55,730 nt of DNA, from assembly GCA_004796375.1 (NCBI GenBank), contig QZLA01000052.1, positions 1 to 55,730 of the forward strand, given 5' to 3'. This DNA is from Desulfobacteraceae bacterium. GTDB taxonomy: Bacteria; Desulfobacterota; Desulfobacteria; Desulfobacterales; Desulfobacteraceae. The notes beneath the pieces were generated by a model. That model ran no database searches. It had not been told where the DNA came from and saw only the letters and a program-made list of their open reading frames with translations. The position numbers and the translations under genes were made by a program. Of the stretch, positions 34,733 to 43,768 are shown piece after piece. The first letter of the stretch is position 1. Every line of letters starts with the position of its first letter.

Positions 34733-36202
34733 ATGATCGACTTGACACTCAACCCGGAGGCATTGGAACGGACCATTGCCCTTGCCCGGGAGCGGCAGAT
34801 TATCATACCAACCTTTAAACAGCAGAAAGACCCCTCGCTGATCCCTCAAAAAATCAAGGATCGTCTGCAGGAAGTGGGTCTGTGGGACCTGGATCCGTTA
34901 AATCTGTTCAGGATATCCTGGTACAATGAGCCCCAAAGCCACGGCGGCGGATACGGTGATGTCAACTTCATGGAACTCCCGTCAGCGCTGACCGGTGTCA
35001 AGGCCCGGATTGTTGCAGTGGTCGGTAAGTTTTTCCCCACCGGTGCCCATAAAGTCGGGGCGGCTTTCGGCTGCCTGGTCCCCCGTCTGGTCACCGGCCA
35101 GTTTGATCCCTCCCGCCAGAAGGCGGTGTGGCCGTCCACCGGAAACTACTGCCGCGGCGGGGCATACGATTCTGCCCTGCTGGGATGCGAATCCATTGCC
35201 ATCCTGCCCGAGGAGATGAGCCAGGAGCGGTTTGAATGGCTGCAGAAGGTCGCCGGCCAGACCATCAAAACACCGGGCTCTGAAAGCAATGTCAAAGAGA
35301 TCTTTGACAAGTGCTGGGAACTGCGCAACTCGGGTGAAGACCTCATGATCTTCAACCAGTTTGATGAGCCGGGCAATTATCTGTGGCACCATGAGGTCAC
35401 CGGCCCGGCCATGCACAGCGTTCTGGACAGCATCATGGCACCGGGTAACCGGGTCCGGGGGCTGGTGTCGGCCACCGGTTCCGGAGGAACGATCGCCTCC
35501 GGGGATTACCTGAAAAAACAGTTCCATGAGTGCAAAATTGTGGCCAGTGAGGCATTGCAATGTCCGACCCTTCTGAACAACGGGTTTGGTGCCCATCGGA
35601 TCGAAGGCATTGGTGACAAGCATATCCCCTGGATCCATAACGCCAAAAACACCGACATGGTGGTGGCCATGGATGACCATGTGCCCATGAACCTGATCCG
35701 GCTGTTCAACGAACCGGCCGGCAAAGAACTACTCAAAAAGAAAGGGGTGTCAACGGATATCATAGACAACCTGGACCTGATCGGTATCTCGGGCGCCTCC
35801 AATATCGCGTCGGCCATTAAATTTTCAAAATACTTTGAGCTCACGGAAAACGATCTGGTCATGACCGTCCTGACCGACTCCATGGAACTGTACCAGAGCC
35901 GCCTGGCCGAATTAACCCAAGAACTCGGCACCTTTTCAACAACCGACGCCAGCGTGGTCTATGAAAAGGATCTTTTAGGCCTGACCACGGACCATTTGGA
36001 AGAGCTGACCTACTATGGCAAGAAGCGGATCCATCACCTCAAATACTTTACCTGGGTGGAACAGCAGGGCAAAACCTACGATGAGATCCAGGAGCAATGG
36101 TACAATGACAGCTACTGGACCGGCATTGTCGACAAGGTTGATGAAATCGATGGTCTCATTGAATCTTTTAACCAGCGCACAGGGCTGATTGACGCGCTTT
36201 AA
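34733..36202 (+). CDS. Fold-type II PLP-dependent enzyme of the cysteine-synthase superfamily
   Basis: A 489-residue enzyme. Lys107 in FFPTGAHKVGAAFG is the PLP lysine, WPSTGNYCRGGAYDSALLG contacts the substrate carboxylate, and SATGSGGTIASGDYL is the phosphate loop. It is longer than cysteine synthases (about 310 residues) and has an extra C-terminal helical domain (about residues 390-489). I cannot assign a named family member. It is not a relative of YgeX at the motif level, although it stands where YgeX stands in E. coli, next to ygeY. GGAG lies ahead of the start. A deaminating lyase role on a diamino or hydroxy amino acid is possible. Confidence 0.78.
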   Translation: MIDLTLNPEALERTIALARERQIIIPTFKQQKDPSLIPQKIKDRLQEVGLWDLDPLNLFRISWYNEPQSHGGGYGDVNFMELPSALTGVKARIVAVVGKFFPTGAHKVGAAFGCLVPRLVTGQFDPSRQKAVWPSTGNYCRGGAYDSALLGCESIAILPEEMSQERFEWLQKVAGQTIKTPGSESNVKEIFDKCWELRNSGEDLMIFNQFDEPGNYLWHHEVTGPAMHSVLDSIMAPGNRVRGLVSATGSGGTIASGDYLKKQFHECKIVASEALQCPTLLNNGFGAHRIEGIGDKHIPWIHNAKNTDMVVAMDDHVPMNLIRLFNEPAGKELLKKKGVSTDIIDNLDLIGISGASNIASAIKFSKYFELTENDLVMTVLTDSMELYQSRLAELTQELGTFSTTDASVVYEKDLLGLTTDHLEELTYYGKKRIHHLKYFTWVEQQGKTYDEIQEQWYNDSYWTGIVDKVDEIDGLIESFNQRTGLIDAL

Positions 36203-36216
36203 AGAGGAGGTAGACC

Positions 36217-37437
36217 ATGACACTGGATTTTCAAACCATACTGGAAAAAGCCGACCAATACAAACCTGCCATGTCCGGGTTCCTCAGGGACATGATCGCT
36301 ATCCCGAGTGAAAGCTGCCAGGAAGAAGCCGTGGTGAAAAGAATCAAACAGGAGATGGAATCCGTGGGATTCGACCGGGTGGAGATCGATCCCATGGGCA
36401 ATGTCCTGGGCTATATCGGCACCGGAAAGCACCTGATCGCCATGGACGCCCATATTGATACCGTTGGCGTGGGCAACCCGGACAACTGGGACTATGATCC
36501 CTATGAAGGGTATGAAGATGATGAGATCATTGTCGGCCGGGGGGCCAGTGACCAGGAGGGCGGCATGGCCGCCATGGTCTATGCGGGAAAGATCATCAAG
36601 GATCTTGGGCTGGAAGATGATTACACGCTGCTGGTCACTGGAACGGTCCAGGAGGAGGACTGCGACGGGCTGTGCTGGCAGTATATCATTGAGGAATCCA
36701 AGATCCGGCCCGAATTTGTCGTTTCCACTGAACCCACGTCGTGCCGTATCTACCGCGGGCAGCGGGGCCGCATGGAGATCAAGGTGGAAACCGCTGGTGT
36801 CAGCTGCCACGGGTCCGCACCGGAACGGGGCGACAATGCCATCTTTAAAATGGGTCCCATCCTCAACGATCTTCAAAATCTCCAGCAGCACCTGAAAACC
36901 GATGATTTCCTGGGCAAAGGAACCCTGACCGTATCAGAGATCTTCTTTTCATCCCCCTCCCGCTGTGCCGTGGCAGACGGCTGCACCATCTCCATTGACC
37001 GCCGCCTGACCTGGGGGGAAACCTGGGAAGGGGCACTCGAAGAGATCCGGGCCCTGGAATCGGTCAAACGCGCCAATGCCGTGGTTTCCATGTATGATTA
37101 TGACCGGCCCGCGTACACCGGGTTGGTCTATCCCACCCAGGCCTATTTCCCGGCCTGGGTCCTGCCCGAAGACCACGATGCCTGCAAAACACTGAAAGCG
37201 GCCTACAAAGGGCTTTTCAACACAGATCCCCTGGTGGACAAATGGACCTTTTCCACCAATGGGGTGTCCATCATGGGCCGCTACAACATTCCCTGTATCG
37301 GTTTCGGCCCCGGCCATGAAGACCAGGCCCATGCGCCCAATGAGAAGACATGGAAGTCGGAACTGGTTCAGGCCGCGGCCATGTATGCGGCCATCCCCCA
37401 AATGTACCTTGACACCCTTGGCAGGGAGCAGGCGTAA
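36217..37437 (+). CDS. ygeY: YgeY-family M20 metallohydrolase
   Basis: A 406-residue enzyme close to the length of E. coli YgeY. M20-type dinuclear metal ligands are visible: His79 in [10 protein letters not shown], Asp112 in [10 protein letters not shown], Glu146/Glu147 in VQEEDCDG and the late His in DQAHAPNEK. These enzymes cleave amide bonds of N-acyl or N-carbamoyl amino acids. AGAGGAGG lies before the start. Genome-property schemes call the group selenium metabolism-linked because it co-occurs with selenium-dependent molybdenum hydroxylases; later work ties it to anaerobic purine breakdown. It overlaps the carbamate kinase gene by one base. Confidence 0.88.
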   Translation: MTLDFQTILEKADQYKPAMSGFLRDMIAIPSESCQEEAVVKRIKQEMESVGFDRVEIDPMGNVLGYIGTGKHLIAMDAHIDTVGVGNPDNWDYDPYEGYEDDEIIVGRGASDQEGGMAAMVYAGKIIKDLGLEDDYTLLVTGTVQEEDCDGLCWQYIIEESKIRPEFVVSTEPTSCRIYRGQRGRMEIKVETAGVSCHGSAPERGDNAIFKMGPILNDLQNLQQHLKTDDFLGKGTLTVSEIFFSSPSRCAVADGCTISIDRRLTWGETWEGALEEIRALESVKRANAVVSMYDYDRPAYTGLVYPTQAYFPAWVLPEDHDACKTLKAAYKGLFNTDPLVDKWTFSTNGVSIMGRYNIPCIGFGPGHEDQAHAPNEKTWKSELVQAAAMYAAIPQMYLDTLGREQA

Positions 37438-38414
37438 TGAACCCAGCGCCCCAGCAAAAACCCGGAAATAAACTGGCAGTGATTGCCATCGGCGGAAACT
37501 CGCTGATCCGGGACAAGCACCACCTCAAGGTGGAGGACCAGTACCGGGAGATCACCAAGACGGTACGCCACATTGTGGAGATCATCAAGGCGGGATACGA
37601 GGTGGTCATCACCCATGGCAACGGCCCCCAGGTGGGGTTTATCCTGAGGCGTTCAGAAATCGCCTTTGCCCATGAAGGGCTGCACTTCGTCCCCCTGGAA
37701 AGCTGTGTGGCCGACACCCAGGGCGCCATCGGCTACCAGATCCAGCAGGCCCTGCGCAATGAGATGAAAAAACACGGCATCAGTAAACAGGCCGTTACCG
37801 TCATCACCCAGGTCAGGGTGGACCGGGATGACCCCGGGTTCACAACCCCCACCAAACCCATTGGTGCATTTTATGATGAGGTCCAGGCCAGTGCCCTTGA
37901 AAAAAAGAACCCGGACTGGGTCATGGTCCAGGATGCCGGCCGGGGATTTCGGCGGGTCGTGGCATCCCCTATGCCCAAAGAGATCGTTGAAATGGATACC
38001 ATCACTCACCTGGTCGATACCGGGTTCTGTGTCATTTCCGGAGGCGGCGGGGGCATCCCGGTGATTGAAGCACCGGACGGATCTCTTCAAGGGGTTGGGG
38101 CCGTGATCGACAAAGATTTTGCATCCGCCCTGATGGCCCGGAACCTCAAGGCCGATCTTCTGATCATCTCCACCGGTGTAGAGCGGGTGTGCCTGAATTT
38201 CGGCAAGGAAAATGAAACCCCGCTGTCGGCCATTACAGCGGCCGAGGCCAGAACCTATCTGGACCAGGGTCACTTTGAAGCGGGCAGCATGCTGCCCAAG
38301 ATCAAGGCGATCCTGTGGTTTCTCGAACATGGCGGGCAAAAGGCGATCATTACACGGCCGGAACAGCTCAAACAGGCCATTGCCGGTCAAAGCGGCACCC
38401 ATATCAAGAAGTAA
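37437..38414 (+). CDS. arcC: Carbamate kinase (YqeA/ArcC type)
   Basis: A 325-residue kinase of the amino acid kinase fold. AIGGNSLIR near residue 18 and ITHGNGPQVGF near residue 60 form the phosphate-binding core, and VISGGGGGIPV near residue 200 is the late glycine-rich loop. It transfers phosphate from carbamoyl phosphate to ADP, giving ATP, ammonia and carbon dioxide. It starts at TAATG overlap with ygeY. With YgeW encoded five genes downstream it forms the energy-conserving pair: YgeW would make carbamoyl phosphate and this enzyme would turn it into ATP. Confidence 0.92.
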   Translation: MNPAPQQKPGNKLAVIAIGGNSLIRDKHHLKVEDQYREITKTVRHIVEIIKAGYEVVITHGNGPQVGFILRRSEIAFAHEGLHFVPLESCVADTQGAIGYQIQQALRNEMKKHGISKQAVTVITQVRVDRDDPGFTTPTKPIGAFYDEVQASALEKKNPDWVMVQDAGRGFRRVVASPMPKEIVEMDTITHLVDTGFCVISGGGGGIPVIEAPDGSLQGVGAVIDKDFASALMARNLKADLLIISTGVERVCLNFGKENETPLSAITAAEARTYLDQGHFEAGSMLPKIKAILWFLEHGGQKAIITRPEQLKQAIAGQSGTHIKK

Positions 38415-38444
38415 ACCGGGGTAACACATGCAAAAAGGAATGGC

Positions 38445-41036
38445 ATGATCACATTCACATTAAACACAAATTCCACCTCATTCAGCGGCGATGAGACCCT
38501 CTCGCTCCTGACATGGCTCCGGGAGGATCAGGGGATCCTGTCCCCTAAAAACGGATGTTCCGGGCAGGGCGCCTGCGGGGCCTGCCTGGTGGAGATCAAT
38601 GGCAAACCCGCCCTGTCCTGCCGGACCCCCATGAAAAAGCTGCAGGGTGCAGACATTGTCACCATTGAGGGCATGGACCCGGAACTCAAAGACACCCTGG
38701 CCCGGGCTTTTGTTAAAAAAGGGGCCGTGCAGTGCGGATTCTGCACCCCCGGATTCCTGTCCCGGACCAAGATACTGCTGGCATCCACCCTGACCCCTTC
38801 GCCGGATGAGATAAAAAAAGCCTTGAGCGCCAATACCTGCCGCTGTACCGGATATGCAAAGATTATCGAGGCGGTTCTCCTGGCCGCTGAATCCATAAGA
38901 AAGAAAAAATCCATCGAGTTGCTGGACAGCGCCGGCGTCGGAAAAAGCCTTTCTAAACATGATGCCTATGCCATGGCACTGGGACAGCGCCCCTTTATCG
39001 ATGACATGCGGTTTGGCGGCATGGTCCACGGCGCCCTGAGATTCAGCGATCATCCCCGGGCCCGGGTGCTGGCCATCCACACCGAAAAGGCCCGGAATCT
39101 TGAGGGCGTCATTCGGGTCTTTACTTCCAAGGATATCCCTGGGGACCGGATGACCGGGATCATTCATCAGGACTGGCCCATGATGGTCCACGAGGGTGAA
39201 GACACCCGGTACATTGGAGATGTCCTGGCCGGTGTCGCGGCCAGGGATCCGGAAACCGCGAGAAAAGCCTGCCGGCTCATCGAGGTGGAGTATGAGATCC
39301 TGGAGCCTGTCACCGATCCTGTGGAGGCATTGACCGACCGGATCCGGGTCCATGAAAAGGGCAACCTCCTGACCACCACCGAGTTTGTCAGGGGCGGCGA
39401 TATTGATACGGGCCTGGCAGCATCTGATTATGTGGTGGAAAGGCAGTACACCACCCAGCTGGTGGAACATGCCTTTATCGAACCTGAAACCGCTGTGGCA
39501 CGGCCCCGGTCCCCGGACGGCATCCAGATTTTCACCCAGAGCCAGGGCATTTACGAAGACCGGCACACCATTGCATCAATCCTGGATATGCCCAAAGAAC
39601 AGGTGGTGTCCACCCTGGTCCCCTGCGGCGGGGCCTTTGGCGGCAAGGAGGACCTGACGGTCCAGGGTCATGCCGCCCTGTACTGTTTTCATCTCAAGTG
39701 CCCGGTCAAGGTCAGCCTCTCCCGGGAGGAATCCATCCGCATGCATGTCAAAAGACATCCCTTTATTATGACCTATCGGCTGGGATGCAATAAAGACGGC
39801 CGGCTCACCGCGCTGTCCGCAGATATCATCGGCGATACCGGTGCCTATGCGTCCCTGGGGGGCGAGGTCCTGAACCGGGCCGCCGGTCACGCTGCCGGCG
39901 GTTACCACGTGCCCGCGGTCCAGGTGAGATCGAGGGCTGTGTATACTAATAACCTGCCGGCCGGGGCCATGCGGGGGTTCGGGGTCAACCAGGTCACCTT
40001 TGCCATGGAATGCCTGATGGATGAACTCTGCGAAAAGGGCGGGTTTGACCCCTGGCAGTTCAGGTATGACAATGCCCTTGACAAGGGATCCATGACCGCC
40101 ACCGGCCAGGTCCTGGGAGATGGGGTGGGCCTCAAAGAGTGCCTGTTGGCCATCAAGGCAGAATATGACAACGCCCGGTATCCCGGGCTGGCCCTGGGTA
40201 TTAAGAACATCGGGTTTGGCAATGGCCTGATCGATGAAAGTGAAGCCGCCATAGAAGTGGTATCCGGCCGAAAGCTCATTATCCATCACGGCTGGACCGA
40301 GATGGGCCAGGGCATCGACACCATCTCCAAGCAGATTTTAAAGGAGGTGGTGGGGCTGGATCACACCGATCTTGAGATCCAGGTGGTGTCCAGTACCGAC
40401 TCCGAGGTGATCGGCGGCACCACAACTGCCAGCCGGGGCACCTTTCTGCTGGGCAACTCACTGCTGACTGCCGCCCAAAAACTCAAAACAGCTATAGATG
40501 ACCTCAAGGAATCTCACGGGTCAATCCATGCGCACCTGGAACTTCTCAAGGGCCAGAAATTTGAGGGCCGGTGGTTCTGCGACTGGACCAACCGCCCGGA
40601 CAAAGGGGTTGAAAACCCCCAGACCCATTTTGCCTACGGTTATGCTGCCCAGGTGGTCTGCCTGGATGATAAGGGACGGGTGGACAGGGTGGTGGCCGCC
40701 CATGATGCCGGCCGGGTCATAAACCCCAACCTGTTTGAGGGGCAGATCCAGGGGGCGGTCATGATGGGCCTGGGATATGCGTTTACAGAAGAATTGGCAC
40801 TGGACAAGGGGTACCTGACCACCGACAAAATGGTCAAGCTTGGGGTTCCCAAAATCAAACACATGCCCGACATCGTGGTCAAGGCCGTGGAGGTCAAAGA
40901 TCCCAAAGGCCCCTTTGGTGCCAAGGGTGTCGGGGAGATCGGACTGGTGCCCACAGCGCCTGCTGCCATCAATGCCCTGTACCGGTTTGACAAAAAACGA
41001 CGGTATTCATTGCCCATCCGGCAAAAGATCAGATAA
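38445..41036 (+). CDS. xdhD: Xanthine dehydrogenase-like molybdenum hydroxylase with fused 2Fe-2S domain (XdhD type)
   Basis: An 863-residue single chain. Residues 1-155 carry two 2Fe-2S clusters: Cys38, Cys44, Cys47, Cys59 and Cys97, Cys100, Cys132, Cys134. The molybdopterin domain follows (PCGGAFGGKEDLTVQ, GHAAGGYHVPAVQVRSRAVY, and the catalytic Glu in GVGEIGLVP near the C-terminus). No FAD domain is present and, unlike E. coli where ygfM lies beside xdhD, no separate FAD subunit gene is adjacent. This is the layout of the selenium-dependent xanthine dehydrogenase group. It would hydroxylate or reduce hypoxanthine, xanthine or urate. AAGGA lies five bases before the start. Electron partner and selenium content are not visible from the sequence. 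Confidence 0.87.
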   Translation: MITFTLNTNSTSFSGDETLSLLTWLREDQGILSPKNGCSGQGACGACLVEINGKPALSCRTPMKKLQGADIVTIEGMDPELKDTLARAFVKKGAVQCGFCTPGFLSRTKILLASTLTPSPDEIKKALSANTCRCTGYAKIIEAVLLAAESIRKKKSIELLDSAGVGKSLSKHDAYAMALGQRPFIDDMRFGGMVHGALRFSDHPRARVLAIHTEKARNLEGVIRVFTSKDIPGDRMTGIIHQDWPMMVHEGEDTRYIGDVLAGVAARDPETARKACRLIEVEYEILEPVTDPVEALTDRIRVHEKGNLLTTTEFVRGGDIDTGLAASDYVVERQYTTQLVEHAFIEPETAVARPRSPDGIQIFTQSQGIYEDRHTIASILDMPKEQVVSTLVPCGGAFGGKEDLTVQGHAALYCFHLKCPVKVSLSREESIRMHVKRHPFIMTYRLGCNKDGRLTALSADIIGDTGAYASLGGEVLNRAAGHAAGGYHVPAVQVRSRAVYTNNLPAGAMRGFGVNQVTFAMECLMDELCEKGGFDPWQFRYDNALDKGSMTATGQVLGDGVGLKECLLAIKAEYDNARYPGLALGIKNIGFGNGLIDESEAAIEVVSGRKLIIHHGWTEMGQGIDTISKQILKEVVGLDHTDLEIQVVSSTDSEVIGGTTTASRGTFLLGNSLLTAAQKLKTAIDDLKESHGSIHAHLELLKGQKFEGRWFCDWTNRPDKGVENPQTHFAYGYAAQVVCLDDKGRVDRVVAAHDAGRVINPNLFEGQIQGAVMMGLGYAFTEELALDKGYLTTDKMVKLGVPKIKHMPDIVVKAVEVKDPKGPFGAKGVGEIGLVPTAPAAINALYRFDKKRRYSLPIRQKIR

Positions 41037-41066
41037 ACGGCGGTTTGCCGATAAAAGGATAACATC

Positions 41067-42350
41067 ATGACCCTTTACATTAACAATGCAACCTACATCG
41101 ACTGGCGGGATTTGAGCGTCACAGCCGCCCACATCCGGGTGGATGAAGGCAAGACAGGCCGCATCCAGTTCCTGGATGAGGCGCCCGGGCCGGAATCACT
41201 GAATGATTCAGACACCGTGATAGACGCCGCAGGTAAGGTGGTCACCAAATCCTTTGGCTGCGGGCACCATCATATTTACTCCACCCTGGCCCGGGGCATG
41301 CCGGCACCGGCCAAGGCGCCGCAAAATTTTACCCAGATCCTTGAGTATGTCTGGTGGCACTTGGACAAGAACCTGGATATGGAGATGATCCGGGCCAGTG
41401 CCCAGGCGGCCGCCCTGTTCTGTGCCAAAAACGGGGTCACCTTTGTGATTGACCACCACGCCTCCCCCTTTGCGGTGGAGGGATCCCTGTTTACCGTTCA
41501 GGAAGCCTTTGACCGGGTCGGGCTGTCCCATATGCTGTGCTATGAAATCTCAGATCGTGACGGTGAAAAAATAGGAAAACAGGGCCTTGAAGAGACCCGG
41601 CAGTACCTGTCAGCCGGGCACCAGGGGCATGTCGGACTCCATGCCTCCTTTACCGTCGGTGCACCCTTGCTTGAACAGGCCGTGGCCATGGCAGAAAGGT
41701 TCAACACCGGTGTGCACATCCATGTGGCCGAGGACCTGGCAGACCAGGTGCATTGCAAAGAGACCTATGGCCGCCGGGTGATCGAGCGTTTGAAAGAGGC
41801 CGGTGCATTGGATCTTAACGGATCGATCCTGGGCCACTGTGTTCACCTGGATGACCGTGAACGGGACCTGTTGAAATACTCAGCCGCATGGGTGGTCCAG
41901 AACGTGGAAAGCAATCTCAACAATAATGTGGGAGTGACCGGGTATGCGTCCCACGGTAACCGGATCATGCTGGGCACGGACGGTATGCACTCGGATATGC
42001 TCAGATCTGCCAAAGCTGCCTTTTTTATGGGCCAGGGCACCGAAGGGATAAGTTTTCCCGGAATATATGAACGGTTCAGGGGGATTCACCAGTATCTTGA
42101 ACAGGTGAACGCCCAGGGAGACGGCGACAATAACCTGGTCATCCTGGATTATGAAACCCCGACCCCAATGACCTCGGATAATTTCCTGGGCCATTTTGTA
42201 TTCGGCCTTGAATCATCCCATGTGGATTCGGTGGTATCATCGGGCAAACTGATCGTACACCATAAGAAACTGGTCTTGGCCAGTGAAGATGATATCCTTG
42301 GATCTGCCAGAGAAATGGCGGTTAAACTCTGGGAAAAACTGGCCGGATAA
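41067..42350 (+). CDS. ssnA: SsnA-family amidohydrolase
   Basis: A 427-residue enzyme (E. coli SsnA is about 440). Metal ligands include the His triplet GCGHHHIYSTLARG (His67-69), HIHVAEDLAD, LGHCVHLDD and LGTDGMHSDML. The remainder follows the SsnA pattern, with IDHHASPFAVEGSL and the long insert after it. Its exact substrate is not firmly known. SsnA always occurs with ygfK and ygeW-type genes in purine-degrading clusters, so it likely hydrolyses a ring-opened or reduced purine intermediate. AAAAGGAT precedes the start. Confidence 0.87.
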   Translation: MTLYINNATYIDWRDLSVTAAHIRVDEGKTGRIQFLDEAPGPESLNDSDTVIDAAGKVVTKSFGCGHHHIYSTLARGMPAPAKAPQNFTQILEYVWWHLDKNLDMEMIRASAQAAALFCAKNGVTFVIDHHASPFAVEGSLFTVQEAFDRVGLSHMLCYEISDRDGEKIGKQGLEETRQYLSAGHQGHVGLHASFTVGAPLLEQAVAMAERFNTGVHIHVAEDLADQVHCKETYGRRVIERLKEAGALDLNGSILGHCVHLDDRERDLLKYSAAWVVQNVESNLNNNVGVTGYASHGNRIMLGTDGMHSDMLRSAKAAFFMGQGTEGISFPGIYERFRGIHQYLEQVNAQGDGDNNLVILDYETPTPMTSDNFLGHFVFGLESSHVDSVVSSGKLIVHHKKLVLASEDDILGSAREMAVKLWEKLAG

Positions 42351-42352
42351 CC

Positions 42353-43768
42353 ATGAATCAGCCCTTAGCGCATACCATCCTGATTCAAAACGGCAACCTG
42401 GTCCTGCCCGCGGGCGTGGTGCAGCATGACCTGCTCATACAGGGGGATACCATTGCCGATATCCGGGAACATATTCCATTTGAACACACCGCTTCCGGCA
42501 CCCGGGTGATCGATGCCCGGGATAAGTATGTTCTGCCCGGCGGCATTGACGTACACACCCACCTGAACCTGGATATCGGCATTGCCAGGGCCCAGGATGA
42601 TTTTTATACCGGAACCGTGGCCGCCGCCATGGGGGGGACGACCACCATTGTGGACCACCCGGGATTCGGCCCCAAAGGGTGTTCCATCTTTCACCAGATC
42701 GCACAGTATCATGAATATGCCCGGGACCATGCCGTGATTGACTATGCCTTTCACGGGGTTCTTCAGCATCTGGATGAGACGATTATCGAAGACCTGCCCA
42801 AACTCGTCGGCCAGGGGATCACCAGTGTCAAAGCCTATATGACCTATGATCACCGGTTCACGGACGAGATGCTCGCACGCCTCTTAAAAACAACGGCTGC
42901 TGAAGGGATCCTGGTGACGGTCCATGCGGAAGATCATGACATGATCTCGGCCAATCGCCAGGCATGTGTCCGGAAGGGGCAGACCGCCCCAAGGTATCAT
43001 GCCCAAAGCCGGCCCCCGGAATCGGAGGCCAACGCTGTCTCACGGGTGATTCAACTGGCAAAAGATTCGGGGGATGCGCCACTGTATATTGTTCATCTTT
43101 CAACACAACAGGGGCTTGATGTGATCCGGACGGCCCAGGCCAAAGGACAGCCCGTGTTCGCAGAAACCTGCCCCCAGTACCTGTTCCTGGATGCCTCATC
43201 CTATGATCTGCCTGACCTTGAAGGGCTGAAATTTATCATGAGCCCCCCCTTACGGTCCCGATCCGATCAATCCGCACTGTGGCATGGATTGTCAGACGGC
43301 AGTATCCAGGTCGTTGCCACGGATCACTGCCCCTTTGACTTTGCGTTGAAAAAGAGACTGGCTGCCCATGATTTCACCCGGTGCCCGGGCGGTGCCCCCG
43401 GCATTGAAGCGCGGATTCCATTGATGTTTTCAAAGGCCATGACCCGGCAGTTGACCCTGGAGCAATGTGTAAAGGTCACGGCAGAGAACCCGGCCAGAAT
43501 CATGGGGCTTTACCCTCAAAAAGGGGTGCTGGCCCAAGGTTCTGATGCTGACCTGGTGATCATGGATCCGGACAGGACACAGACCATCACCCATGATCTG
43601 CTGCATGAAAACGTGGATTATACCCCCTATGAAGGGTTCACCTTGGCAGGTATCCCGATTCTGACCATGGTCCGCGGCCATATCATTACGGAGAACGGCC
43701 AACTTAAAGCAACAAAAGGATTTGGAACATTTATCAAACGAAAACGATGTGGAGGTAAAATTGGATAA
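42353..43768 (+). CDS. hydA: Dihydropyrimidinase/hydantoinase-type cyclic amidohydrolase
   Basis: A 471-residue cyclic amidohydrolase. The metal site is DVHTHLNLD (His68, His70), and Lys160 in ITSVKAYMTYDH is the carboxylated lysine bridging the metals. VTVHAEDHDMI, YIVHLSTQQGLD and ATDHCPFDF complete it. It opens cyclic ureides such as dihydropyrimidines, hydantoins or other imide rings. In E. coli the counterpart is hyuA, in the same cluster as ygeW and ygeY. It starts two bases after the ssnA stop, and its last eight bases overlap the ygeW gene. Confidence 0.9.
   Translation: MNQPLAHTILIQNGNLVLPAGVVQHDLLIQGDTIADIREHIPFEHTASGTRVIDARDKYVLPGGIDVHTHLNLDIGIARAQDDFYTGTVAAAMGGTTTIVDHPGFGPKGCSIFHQIAQYHEYARDHAVIDYAFHGVLQHLDETIIEDLPKLVGQGITSVKAYMTYDHRFTDEMLARLLKTTAAEGILVTVHAEDHDMISANRQACVRKGQTAPRYHAQSRPPESEANAVSRVIQLAKDSGDAPLYIVHLSTQQGLDVIRTAQAKGQPVFAETCPQYLFLDASSYDLPDLEGLKFIMSPPLRSRSDQSALWHGLSDGSIQVVATDHCPFDFALKKRLAAHDFTRCPGGAPGIEARIPLMFSKAMTRQLTLEQCVKVTAENPARIMGLYPQKGVLAQGSDADLVIMDPDRTQTITHDLLHENVDYTPYEGFTLAGIPILTMVRGHIITENGQLKATKGFGTFIKRKRCGGKIG

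Noticed and set aside
38478..39566. Minus-strand open frame of about 362 codons opposite the xdhD-type gene
   Set aside because: The plus-strand frame holds intact 2Fe-2S and molybdenum motifs. The opposite frame shows only biased composition from the codon pattern.
38445..41036. Selenocysteine insertion in the xanthine dehydrogenase
   Set aside because: The frame is continuous with no internal TGA. Selenium in this enzyme group is thought to be a labile cofactor, not encoded selenocysteine.
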